A model generated the notes under the pieces. The model worked only from the letters and a program-made list of their open reading frames with translations, was not told the origin of the DNA and ran no database searches. 64,000 nucleotides of DNA, taken from contig JAIOYF010000015.1 of the NCBI GenBank assembly GCA_021741245.1, positions 1 through 64,000 of the forward strand. Reading direction: 5' to 3'. The first letter of the stretch is position 1. Each line of letters begins with the position of its first letter. The position numbers were made by a program, and so were the translations under genes. This DNA comes from Paracoccaceae bacterium (GTDB lineage: Bacteria; Pseudomonadota; Alphaproteobacteria; Rhodobacterales; Rhodobacteraceae). Of the stretch, positions 45,654-53,357 are shown piece after piece.

Positions 45654-46363
45654 GATGCAACGGCCGTCTTGGTGTCATCGGTTGCCATAATGCGCACCTT
45701 GCCTGCTTGCACATGCAAATAGCCCGCCTCAAACGCGGCATGGGGGTTGCGGGCATCCAGCGTATCCAAAATCGCCCGATGCTCAATGTTTGAACTTTCA
45801 AAGCCCCCGCCATGCACAAGACCGCGCGCGCGATAAAGATGCAGGCGCCGCACCATACTAAAATAGGCGTCAGCCAAAACGCTATTGTCGGTGCCCGTCA
45901 CGATGGCGGTGTGAAAGGCGATGTTGAGGGGGAAGTACGCCTCAAGGTCGCGTTGCGAGCCCGCCACATCCATTTGCGCCACGAGTGATTTGAGCGCGCC
46001 GATCTGGGAGGTGGTGATTCTTTCGGCCAAAAGGCGGCATGCCGTGCCGAAAAGTCCCGCCCGCACATCATAGATCGCCACGGCATCATGGCGGGTGATC
46101 TCTTGCACAAAGACGCCGCGATTTGGGATCATCTCGACCAGACCACGGGCATGCAGCGCCTGAAACGCCTCGCGCACCGGGCCCCGGCTGACACCCAACC
46201 TGTCGGCAAGTGTCTTTTCGTTCAGCTTTTCGCCGGGCTGAAAGGCACCGCTCAGGATGATCTTTTCGATCTCGCTTTGCACCACCTGTGACAGCGTTGC
46301 GTTGCGAAGCACATCCAGCGCCTCGGTTCCCGAAACGGTGATGCTCTGAGGTCGTTCGATCAT
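45650..46363 (-). CDS. GntR-family transcriptional regulator (FCD/FadR subfamily)
   Basis: A 237-residue regulator. The N-terminal winged helix carries QVVQSEIEKIILSGAFQPGE and TLADRLGVSRGPVREAFQAL, the GntR recognition pattern. The C-terminal all-helical FCD ligand domain has the metal-binding residues spread over YDVRAGLFGTACRLLAERI, NIAFHTAIV and EHRAILDTL. FCD members respond to small carboxylic acids and usually repress neighbouring catabolic genes. I chose the ATG at 46363 because AAGGAG lies six bases upstream. A candidate operator lies at 46389-46400, just upstream, and a matching one at 48618-48629. Confidence 0.88.
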   Translation of the reverse strand: MIERPQSITVSGTEALDVLRNATLSQVVQSEIEKIILSGAFQPGEKLNEKTLADRLGVSRGPVREAFQALHARGLVEMIPNRGVFVQEITRHDAVAIYDVRAGLFGTACRLLAERITTSQIGALKSLVAQMDVAGSQRDLEAYFPLNIAFHTAIVTGTDNSVLADAYFSMVRRLHLYRARGLVHGGGFESSNIEHRAILDTLDARNPHAAFEAGYLHVQAGKVRIMATDDTKTAVAS

Positions 46364-46388
46364 TTGTAGCTCCTTTCGATGGTTGCAT

Positions 46389-46400
46389 ATTGTCAGCAAT
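46389..46400. promoter_or_regulatory. Candidate GntR (FCD-type) operator
   Basis: ATTGTCAGCAAT is a near-perfect 5-2-5 inverted repeat of the ATTGT-N2-ACAAT kind used by FCD-subfamily GntR proteins. It lies 26 bases before the GntR gene start and 61 bases before the divergent SDR gene, the expected place for autoregulation. A related site occurs at 48618. Confidence 0.55.
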
Positions 46401-46460
46401 TTGCAAAACTGTTCAAGTGCCGATAATCTGCGGATGATCTTTAATCAGGGAGTTCTTTGA

Positions 46461-47222
46461 GTGCTGCACAGAAATGACCAGCCGCTGTCCGGAAAATCGG
46501 CCATGGTGACGGGTGCCTCGCGCCGGATTGGCCGGGCCATCGCGCTTGGGCTTGCGCAGGCGGGGGCTGACGTGATCGTCCATGCCCGCCAGTCGCGCGA
46601 TGAGGTTGAGGCGGTGGCGAACGAAGTTCGTGCTTTGGGGCGCAAGGCGATTGTGGTGCTTGGCGATGTCACGCAAGAGGCGGATGTCATGGCGATGTTC
46701 GCAGCCGCCCAAGAGGCGTTTGGCGGGGTTGACGTGCTGGTCAATAACGCAGCCATTCGGGGCCAAAAGCCCTATCTGGACATGACCTTGGACGAATGGC
46801 GCACGACGCTGTCAGTGATCCTTGACGGGGCGTTCTTGTGTAGCCGCGAGGCGGCGCGCAGCATGGTGCAAAGGGGCGGGGGCACCATCGTCAATCTGGG
46901 CGGTGTCTCGGCGCATGTGGGGGCAAAAGAGCGCGCGCATGTGGCCACGGCAAAGGCGGGTCTTGTTGGTTTGACCCGGTCTTTGGCGGTGGAGTTTGCT
47001 GACCAAGGGATCACGGTGAACTGCGTGGCCCCCGGCAAGATCGGCGGCAAACGCTCGGCCACGGCAGGGGCCTCGCCCGAGATGGGCGGGGCTGGGATCT
47101 TGCTTGGCCGCGAGGGCGAGGTTCACGAGGCCGCATTTTCGGTGCTGTCCCTGTGCATGCCAGAGGCCCGTTTCACAACCGGCCAAACCCTGCATGTCAG
47201 CGGCGGGATGTATATGCCCTAG
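46461..47222 (+). CDS. SDR-family oxidoreductase lacking the catalytic tyrosine
   Basis: A 253-residue classical SDR shape: the NAD(P) motif SAMVTGASRRIGRAIALGLA (residues 13-32), the NNAAIRG strand, IVNLGGVSAH and the C-terminal PEARFTTGQTLHVSGGMYMP. The active site is unusual. Where YxxxK is expected the sequence is AHVATAKAGLVGLTRSLA, so Lys is kept but Tyr is replaced by Val (with His just before). It may have altered chemistry or use His. It starts at GTG 46461 with AGGGAG upstream and is divergent from the GntR gene. It converges with copy 3 of MmgE/PrpD 6 bases away. Confidence 0.82.
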   Translation: MLHRNDQPLSGKSAMVTGASRRIGRAIALGLAQAGADVIVHARQSRDEVEAVANEVRALGRKAIVVLGDVTQEADVMAMFAAAQEAFGGVDVLVNNAAIRGQKPYLDMTLDEWRTTLSVILDGAFLCSREAARSMVQRGGGTIVNLGGVSAHVGAKERAHVATAKAGLVGLTRSLAVEFADQGITVNCVAPGKIGGKRSATAGASPEMGGAGILLGREGEVHEAAFSVLSLCMPEARFTTGQTLHVSGGMYMP

Positions 47223-47228
47223 GGGCGA

Positions 47229-48590
47229 TCATCCTCCGATCATCATCAATGGACGGAGGTCGCGGATATCTGCGACCTCTTCGATCGACAAGATCGCCTC
47301 GACCAAACGCTGCGCCTGTGCCGCGCCCAGAACAGGGTCAAGCAGATCGCGCGCCTTGGCACAGACCTGTGCCTCTGTCATGGGATTGGCAGGCGTGCCC
47401 AGCACCGCGCGGGTATGATGTCGCAAAGCCCTGCCATCTGTTGTCGTGATTTCCACAATGGCCTGTCGTGGGGGGCGGGCCTCGGTCAAAGCTTTGCTTG
47501 GAATGGCGAAAATCCTTTTCCGCACCTCAAGGATCGCGGGGTCATGCATCCGCGCATGATCATGGGCCGAGGCAAAGCTTAACCCCCCATCAATCAGCAC
47601 CACGGCCAAAAGGTGCTGCAAGCAGACGTCGGGCATCGCCCGGTCATCAACAATATGCAAGCGATCATCGGGCATATGCACATCCATTCGCGCGACTGTT
47701 TCCGGCGTAAGCGCATGCTCCGCGATCAGGGCCGAAAGAGAATCCAAGGCTGCCTGAATGGGCGATCCGACGCACCATTTCTTGATCGCGGCCTCCATAA
47801 TCTCGAACCGTGTGCCGAGGCCTGCGCTCAGCTCTTCTGGACGGGGCGTTTCTGCAAAGGCCGACAGATAGGAGGGGGCGCCCGTCAGCACCCCGTCTAC
47901 CGCGCTCCACCCCTCTTGCACCATCATGGCGGCCATGACGCCGTTGCGTGCGCCCATCCCGGCAAAGTCAAAGGCCTTTTCGACGTGGTCAGCATCCCGC
48001 CGCCAATAAGGCACGCCCGAGGTTTGCTGCACCGCATAGGACAGCGCAAAGGCGTGACCGCGCGCATCAAGACCCGCAAGCGCCGCTGCCGCCACTGTGG
48101 CGCCAAAGTTGCTGCCAATGGAATGCGTGGAAAACCGGGCGGTATCGGCTGATTTGATCCCCAATGCCATCACCGCCCGCGCGCCAATGTCATAGCCAAG
48201 GGCCATTGCGCGCAGCAGGTCCGTGCCACTGCGCCCGCCCACCTCGGCCATGGCGAGGGCTGCGGGCACAATCGCGCAACCGGGATGAAAGCGCCCGCCC
48301 ACGTGGCTGTCATCCGTCTCATCCGCATGGGCGGCCATCGCATTGGCAAGGGCTGCGTGCGGTGCGCCGACCAGCAGGCCGGGCGCGATCGCCAAGGCCT
48401 CTTGCGGCCCGCCAAGTCGGCGCGCCATCGCAGCCCCCGCGCGGCCTGCGTTCAGATGCGACCCCGACAGAATCGCGGCAAGCGTGTCAAGCAGGTGCAA
48501 CTTGGTCTTTTGCCCCACATCCGTGGGAAGCGCGGTCTGGAGGGCCTGCGCGGCATAGGCCGCAACGGCTGTGGTCTCGGAGCAGGGCAT
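47229..48590 (-). CDS. MmgE/PrpD family protein (copy 3)
   Basis: A 453-residue enzyme of the same fold with AHADETDDSHVGGRFHPG, YDIGARAVMALGIKSADTAR, and a lid domain with KKWCVGSPIQAALDSLSALI. It differs from copies 1 and 2 in the HxDxxD region and lacks their FKP.ACGT motif, so it is a separate subfamily. The start at 48590 is marked by a strong AGAAGGAGG; the open frame to 48653 runs over a candidate operator. It is divergent from tctC, with the shared control region between. Confidence 0.84.
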   Translation of the reverse strand: MPCSETTAVAAYAAQALQTALPTDVGQKTKLHLLDTLAAILSGSHLNAGRAGAAMARRLGGPQEALAIAPGLLVGAPHAALANAMAAHADETDDSHVGGRFHPGCAIVPAALAMAEVGGRSGTDLLRAMALGYDIGARAVMALGIKSADTARFSTHSIGSNFGATVAAAALAGLDARGHAFALSYAVQQTSGVPYWRRDADHVEKAFDFAGMGARNGVMAAMMVQEGWSAVDGVLTGAPSYLSAFAETPRPEELSAGLGTRFEIMEAAIKKWCVGSPIQAALDSLSALIAEHALTPETVARMDVHMPDDRLHIVDDRAMPDVCLQHLLAVVLIDGGLSFASAHDHARMHDPAILEVRKRIFAIPSKALTEARPPRQAIVEITTTDGRALRHHTRAVLGTPANPMTEAQVCAKARDLLDPVLGAAQAQRLVEAILSIEEVADIRDLRPLMMIGG

Positions 48591-48617
48591 CGTGGCCTCC
48601 TTCTGATCGGATTGCAG

Positions 48618-48629
48618 ATTGTCTACGAT
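48618..48629. promoter_or_regulatory. Second candidate GntR (FCD-type) operator
   Basis: ATTGTCTACGAT differs from the ATTGT-N2-ACAAT palindrome at one position and shares ATTGTC with the site at 46389. It lies 28 bases upstream of the MmgE/PrpD copy 3 start and about 100 bases before tctC, suggesting that one GntR protein controls both divergent promoters. Confidence 0.5.
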
Positions 48630-48729
48630 TGACATTCCATGAATCCTTGCCATCCTGCAAGACAGACAGTGGCGCTATCCACCGGGAGGTGTGGCCCGCC
48701 AACATGTCGGCTTATGGGGAGGAACCAAA

Positions 48730-49704
48730 ATGAGCTTTTCACTGGCAAGGCTGACAACAGCCTTTACGCTATCGGCGGGACTGGCACTCGGCGCGGCTGG
48801 GACGGCATCGGCACAGAACTATCCACATGATACCGTCGTGCTGGTCACGCACTCTTCTGCCGGTGGCGGAACGGACGTGTTCTTGCGCGGGATGGTCGGA
48901 TTCCTGAGCAAGGCCATGGGCACCAATTTTGTTGTTGAGAACGTCAAAGGCGGCAGCGGCTCCAACGCTATGGCAATGTTGGCCACGTCACCTGCTGACG
49001 GATCGATTTTCTACGGCACCACGCCGACCTACATCAACACCTCGCTTTTGTCTGAACTGGAATACGACTTCACGGATATGGAAGGCGTGGCAAACGTGTT
49101 CCTTGATCCGCAGACGGTTTTTGTAAGGGCCGACAGCCCCTATACCTCGCTTGCCCAGTTGGTTGAGGCTGCCAAGGCTGATCCAACGGCGGTACCCTTC
49201 GGCGTGACCACTCCGGGCTCGCTTGACCGTCAGGTGATGGAGCAATTCAAGGTGATGACGGGTGTCACCTCGCCTGTGATCACGCATGATGGCGGTGGCG
49301 AATTGCTGATCAGCGTTCTGAACGGCACGGTGGCTGTTGCAATCGGTGAAGTGCAGGAATTGTCACAGCAGATCGAAGCTGGCGAAATCCGTCTTCTGGC
49401 GTCCTACACCGAAGAGCGTCTGCCTAACTTTCCCGATGTTATGACCGCCAAAGAGCAAGGCATTGATCTGGTTGTCACCAAGTTCCGTGGCATCGCAGGT
49501 CCACGTGGCCTTCCGCAAGACATCAAGGATTTGTGGGCTGCGGGCATCACCAAGGTGCTGGAAGACCCAGAGTTCAAGGAATGGTATTCGGCGCAAGGGC
49601 TTGTCCCGACGTTCATGCCCGCTGCCGAGTATGATGCCTTCCTGAACACCTTCGCGGAAGAGCAAAAGGCCTTTCTGATCGAATACGGCATCTTGGCAAA
49701 GTGA
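48730..49704 (+). CDS. tctC: Tripartite tricarboxylate transporter, periplasmic binding protein
   Basis: A 324-residue TctC/Bug-type receptor. A signal peptide (SLARLTTAFTLSAGLALGAA, cleavage after TASA) leads to NYPHDTVVLVTHSSAGGGTD, the family's first strand and acid-binding loop. Later landmarks are VVENVKGGSGSNAMAMLATS, FGVTTPGSLDRQVMEQFKV and FRGIAGPRGLPQDIKDLW. It binds a carboxylic acid in the periplasm and hands it to TctBA. GGAGG precedes the ATG at 48730. It is followed directly by tctB and tctA, giving a complete transporter. Confidence 0.87.
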   Translation: MSFSLARLTTAFTLSAGLALGAAGTASAQNYPHDTVVLVTHSSAGGGTDVFLRGMVGFLSKAMGTNFVVENVKGGSGSNAMAMLATSPADGSIFYGTTPTYINTSLLSELEYDFTDMEGVANVFLDPQTVFVRADSPYTSLAQLVEAAKADPTAVPFGVTTPGSLDRQVMEQFKVMTGVTSPVITHDGGGELLISVLNGTVAVAIGEVQELSQQIEAGEIRLLASYTEERLPNFPDVMTAKEQGIDLVVTKFRGIAGPRGLPQDIKDLWAAGITKVLEDPEFKEWYSAQGLVPTFMPAAEYDAFLNTFAEEQKAFLIEYGILAK

Positions 49705-50261
49705 CGGGAAACAGGGTCATGCAAGATCAGGCAACGGTTCGGTTTCAAATCCCCAAGGATGCTTGGATCGGCCTTGGGTTTCTCGCTTTGGCCGGGGCCT
49801 ATTGGGTCAAGGCTGGACAGATTCCGATCAGCCCATTGGATGGGGTGGTGAATGCGGCGGCAATGCCAAAGCTGTTCGCCACGGCCCTGATGATCTTCAG
49901 TGCGCTGCTTGTCTTGCGCGCTGTGGTCATTGAGGCGCTTTTTGTTCGGGCGGCACGGCAGGCCAATCTTGCCAAGGCGCCCAAACGCGAAACCGACGGG
50001 ATGACGTTCACACCGCGTGAGCATTTGCGTGCTGTGGGTGTGTTGCTGTTTGGCCTTATGTACCTGATCTTGCTGCCCTATCTTGGCTATGCTTTGGCGG
50101 TCTCCATTCTGATTGCAGGTCTTGCAGTCTATATGGGAACCAAGCCTGCACCGATGGTGTTGGCGGTGGCAGGGGCTGCGGCGGTGATCTTTTATGTGCT
50201 GTTCGTGCGGATATTGGCGATCCCGCTGCCTGCCGGGTTCTGGCCCGGTTTGATCGGCTAG
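49701..50261 (+). CDS. tctB: Tripartite tricarboxylate transporter, small membrane subunit
   Basis: A protein of up to 186 residues with four membrane helices: AWIGLGFLALAGAYWVKAG, the LFATALMIFSALLVLRAVVI pair partner, HLRAVGVLLFGLMYLILLPY and the final VLAVAGAAAVIFYVLFVRIL. It ends AIPLPAGFWPGLIG, a typical TctB tail. A GTG at 49701 overlaps the tctC stop (GTGA); an ATG at 49719 is an equally possible start. The sequence is poorly conserved as usual for TctB, and position between tctC and tctA makes the call firm. Confidence 0.83.
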   Translation: MTGNRVMQDQATVRFQIPKDAWIGLGFLALAGAYWVKAGQIPISPLDGVVNAAAMPKLFATALMIFSALLVLRAVVIEALFVRAARQANLAKAPKRETDGMTFTPREHLRAVGVLLFGLMYLILLPYLGYALAVSILIAGLAVYMGTKPAPMVLAVAGAAAVIFYVLFVRILAIPLPAGFWPGLIG

Positions 50262-50340
50262 GTGTGTGGGCGGCTTTGCCGCCCGCGCCATCCCTTGGAA
50301 GATTTCATAATACGGGCCAACTGAGCCCAAAGAGGAACGA

Positions 50341-51849
50341 ATGGAAGGCCTTCATACCGCCTGGAACGTGCTGACCGGAACGCCTGCGATCTTTGCCGCC
50401 TTTGCGGGGGTTGCATGGGGGATCATCGGTGGCGCATTGCCCGGCATCTCGCCCTCGATCGCGCTGGCACTGCTGTTGCCGTTCACCTATGGCATGGATC
50501 CCACAACCGCGATCATCTTGCTGGCCGCAACCTATGTCGGCGCAGAATACGGCGGGTCCATTCCTGCGATTTTGATCAATACACCGGGCACCAATGCAGC
50601 CGCCGCAACCGTGATTGATGGCTATTACATGCATCGGCAGGGCAAGGGCGGCGAGGCACTTGGGATTTCGTTGCAATCGGGGGTGATCGGCGGATTGATT
50701 GGCCTGATCTTCTTGATCGTGTTCACAAAGCCGCTTGCCAGCGTGGCGCTCGCCTTCAACTTTCCGGCCTATTTTGCGCTTGGAATTCTTGGCCTTAGCG
50801 TGATCGTTTCGCTGTCCAATGGGTCCTTGATCAAAGGGCTGATGGCCGCGACCATCGGGCTGATGATCGCCACCATCGGAACCGATCCGATGTCGGGCGT
50901 TGGCCGTTTCACCTTTGGCGAGCCGGAATTGCTGACGGGGATTCCCTATGTTCTGGTCATGGTCGGCGTTTTTGCGATCAGCGAGTTGATGATTCAGGCC
51001 AGCACCCCCGATTGGGGCAAGACCGACCAAAAGCAGACGCGCATCAAACTGCCGTCGTTCAAACAATGGCGCAAACTGTGGCGTGCGCAGGGCATTGGCA
51101 GCGGGGTTGGCATTTTCGAAGGTGTCATGCCGGGGGCAGGTGGCTCTATCGCAGCCTTCATGTCCTACAACGAGGCAAAGCGCTGGTCCAATGAGCCCGA
51201 GATGTTCGGCAAAGGTTCTGCCGAGGGGATTGCGGCGCCCGAGGCCGCAAACAATGCTGTGGCCTGCACGGCTCTGGTGCCTGTGCTGAGCTTTGGCATC
51301 CCGGGGTCAAATTCGGCCGCGATCCTGATGGGGGGCATGTTGATCCATGGCCTGACACCGGGGCCGATGCTGTTCCAAAAAGAGCCTGAATTCGTCTATG
51401 GTCTTTTCGCGGGCCTTGCTGTGGCAAACGTGGCGATGCTGGTCATTGGCATCTTGATGATGGCGCCAGCACTGTGGCTGGTGAACCGGCCCAAACCCTA
51501 TCTGATGGCGGTGATCTTTGCGCTTGTCTTTTCAGGCATCTTTTCAATCCATAACAGCACCTATGATCTGTATCTTGTGCTGATCTTTGGTCTGATGGGT
51601 TATCTGATGCGGACCTTTGGCTTTCCGTTTTTGCCCTTGGTCTTGGGCCTCGTGCTTGGCTATCTGATTGAATCCAACTATCGCCGTTCTCTTGAACTGA
51701 CGGCAGGGGATCACATCATCTTCTTCAAGACACCAATTGCGCTTGGTTTGTTGAGTGCGGCGGCCGTGTTCATCTTTATCTCGGTCGTGCGCGATATCTT
51801 GCAGGCGCGAAAGGCGACGCGGAAAGTGGCGGCGGGGGCGGCGGAATGA
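50341..51849 (+). CDS. tctA: Tripartite tricarboxylate transporter, large permease subunit
   Basis: A 502-residue TctA-type secondary carrier with about 11-12 helices. The hallmark glycine/proline loops are present: WGIIGGALPGISPSIALALL near the N-terminus, YVGAEYGGSIPAILINTPGT, and in the second half GVGIFEGVMPGAGGSIAAFM with ALVPVLSFGIPGSNSAAILM. It moves a di- or tricarboxylate, probably with protons or sodium. AAAGAGGAACG lies before the ATG at 50341. The stop overlaps the following MmgE/PrpD gene start by ATGA, linking uptake with metabolism. Confidence 0.9.
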   Translation: MEGLHTAWNVLTGTPAIFAAFAGVAWGIIGGALPGISPSIALALLLPFTYGMDPTTAIILLAATYVGAEYGGSIPAILINTPGTNAAAATVIDGYYMHRQGKGGEALGISLQSGVIGGLIGLIFLIVFTKPLASVALAFNFPAYFALGILGLSVIVSLSNGSLIKGLMAATIGLMIATIGTDPMSGVGRFTFGEPELLTGIPYVLVMVGVFAISELMIQASTPDWGKTDQKQTRIKLPSFKQWRKLWRAQGIGSGVGIFEGVMPGAGGSIAAFMSYNEAKRWSNEPEMFGKGSAEGIAAPEAANNAVACTALVPVLSFGIPGSNSAAILMGGMLIHGLTPGPMLFQKEPEFVYGLFAGLAVANVAMLVIGILMMAPALWLVNRPKPYLMAVIFALVFSGIFSIHNSTYDLYLVLIFGLMGYLMRTFGFPFLPLVLGLVLGYLIESNYRRSLELTAGDHIIFFKTPIALGLLSAAAVFIFISVVRDILQARKATRKVAAGAAE

Positions 51850-53357
51850 GTGTGGCCCTGCACATCCGCCCCTATCCCGCCGAGGCGCGGCCTGCGCCCG
51901 AGGACCAGCTTGCGTGGAAGATTGCCGAACTGGCAGCAGCAGATCGCCCTGTCGATCAGGCTGCTGCGGTTATGGTGGCGTGTCGATTGGTCGACAATGC
52001 CGCCATAGCCATCGCGGCCCTGAACCGGGCCCCAGTGGCGGCGGCACGGGCGCAGGCACTTTGCTTTAGGCGCAACGGCGGGGCGCGGGTGATCGGCCTT
52101 GCCCCGGATGTGCGCGTGGATTGCACATGGGCCGCCTATGCCAACAGCACCGCCGTGCGCGAGTTGGATTTTCACGACAGTTTCTTTGCGCTTGATTCCA
52201 GCCATCCTGCGGATTGCATCATGACGCTGCTTGCCGTGGCGCAACAGGCGGGCCTTGACGGCGCAGCCTTTGTCAAAGGCATCCTTGTCGCCTATGAGGT
52301 GCAGACCGCGCTGGTTCAGGGTCTGCCACTGCAACGGCACCGGATAGACCATGTCGCCCATCTTGGGCCTGCGGTGGCGGCGGGCATCGGGGCGATGCTG
52401 GGTCTTTCCGTTCCAGTGATCTATGAGGCCGTGAACCTTGCCGCCCACCTGTCGCTCGGCACCCGGCAAATCCGCAAGGGGCGGATTTCGTCATGGAAAG
52501 CCTCGGCCCCCGGCCATATCGGCAAATGCGCGATTGAGGCCGTGGATCGTGCCATGCGCGGCGAAACCGCCCCGGCCCCGATTTATGAGGGGGACTACGG
52601 CATCTTGTCCGTTCTGTTGGGCGGGTATGAGGCCGAAGTGGTTCTGCCCGATGCGGATGCCCCCTGTCTGTCGATCTTGCAAACGCTGCCAAAGGCCCAT
52701 TCGGCGGGCTATCACGGGCAGGCCATCATCGACCTTGCGCTGCGCCTGCATCAAAAAGTGGGCGATCCGGCTGGCATCGTGTCGATCACCCTGCACACCA
52801 AGCGGATGACACATATGGTGATGGGCTCTGGTTCTGGCGACCCGGACAAATGGGACCCAAAAGCCTCACGCGAGACGCTGGATCACTCTGCCCCGTTCCA
52901 ATTCGCCCGCGCTTTGGTCGATGGTTGGTGGCACCATGATCGCAGCTACGATCCGGGCCTTATTGCCGAGCCTGCCTTTGTGGACCTTTGGCGCAGGGTT
53001 GTGACGGTTGAGGATGAAGAATGGAACCGCCGCTTTGACGCAGCAGCGCCGCTGGACAAGCATCATGGCGCGCGCGCGGTCATCACCTTTGCTGATGGGC
53101 GTGTTTTGTCCGAAGAACTGGCCGTAGCGGATTCGCATCCCCGTGGGGCAGCACCATGGGGCAAGGCGGATTACAGTCGCAAGTTTGCTGATCTGACGGC
53201 GCTATTTGTTTCCCCCGGCGAAGCGGCGCGGTTTCTTGATGCGGCATTTCGTGCCAACGACCTGTCCGCCGCCGACCTCTCGGCACTTGGGCTGACGGCA
53301 GACCTTTGCGCGCTGGTGGTTGCGCCGCGTGGCTTGCTGGATCTGACCGCAAAGTGA
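51846..53357 (+). CDS. MmgE/PrpD family protein (copy 4, 2-methylcitrate dehydratase-like)
   Basis: A 503-residue member closest in layout to PrpD: an N-terminal AWKIAELAAADRPVDQAAAV, CTWAAYANSTAVRELDFHDS for the active-site acidic cluster, DHVAHLGPAVAAGIGAML and IRKGRISSWKASAPGHIGKC. C-terminal HPRGAAPWGKADYSRKFADL also resembles PrpD. PrpD dehydrates 2-methylcitrate to 2-methyl-cis-aconitate, but prpB and prpC are absent here, so a related tricarboxylate is more likely. Translation is coupled to tctA (ATGA) and to the rhodanese gene (GTGA). Confidence 0.84.
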   Translation: MSVALHIRPYPAEARPAPEDQLAWKIAELAAADRPVDQAAAVMVACRLVDNAAIAIAALNRAPVAAARAQALCFRRNGGARVIGLAPDVRVDCTWAAYANSTAVRELDFHDSFFALDSSHPADCIMTLLAVAQQAGLDGAAFVKGILVAYEVQTALVQGLPLQRHRIDHVAHLGPAVAAGIGAMLGLSVPVIYEAVNLAAHLSLGTRQIRKGRISSWKASAPGHIGKCAIEAVDRAMRGETAPAPIYEGDYGILSVLLGGYEAEVVLPDADAPCLSILQTLPKAHSAGYHGQAIIDLALRLHQKVGDPAGIVSITLHTKRMTHMVMGSGSGDPDKWDPKASRETLDHSAPFQFARALVDGWWHHDRSYDPGLIAEPAFVDLWRRVVTVEDEEWNRRFDAAAPLDKHHGARAVITFADGRVLSEELAVADSHPRGAAPWGKADYSRKFADLTALFVSPGEAARFLDAAFRANDLSAADLSALGLTADLCALVVAPRGLLDLTAK

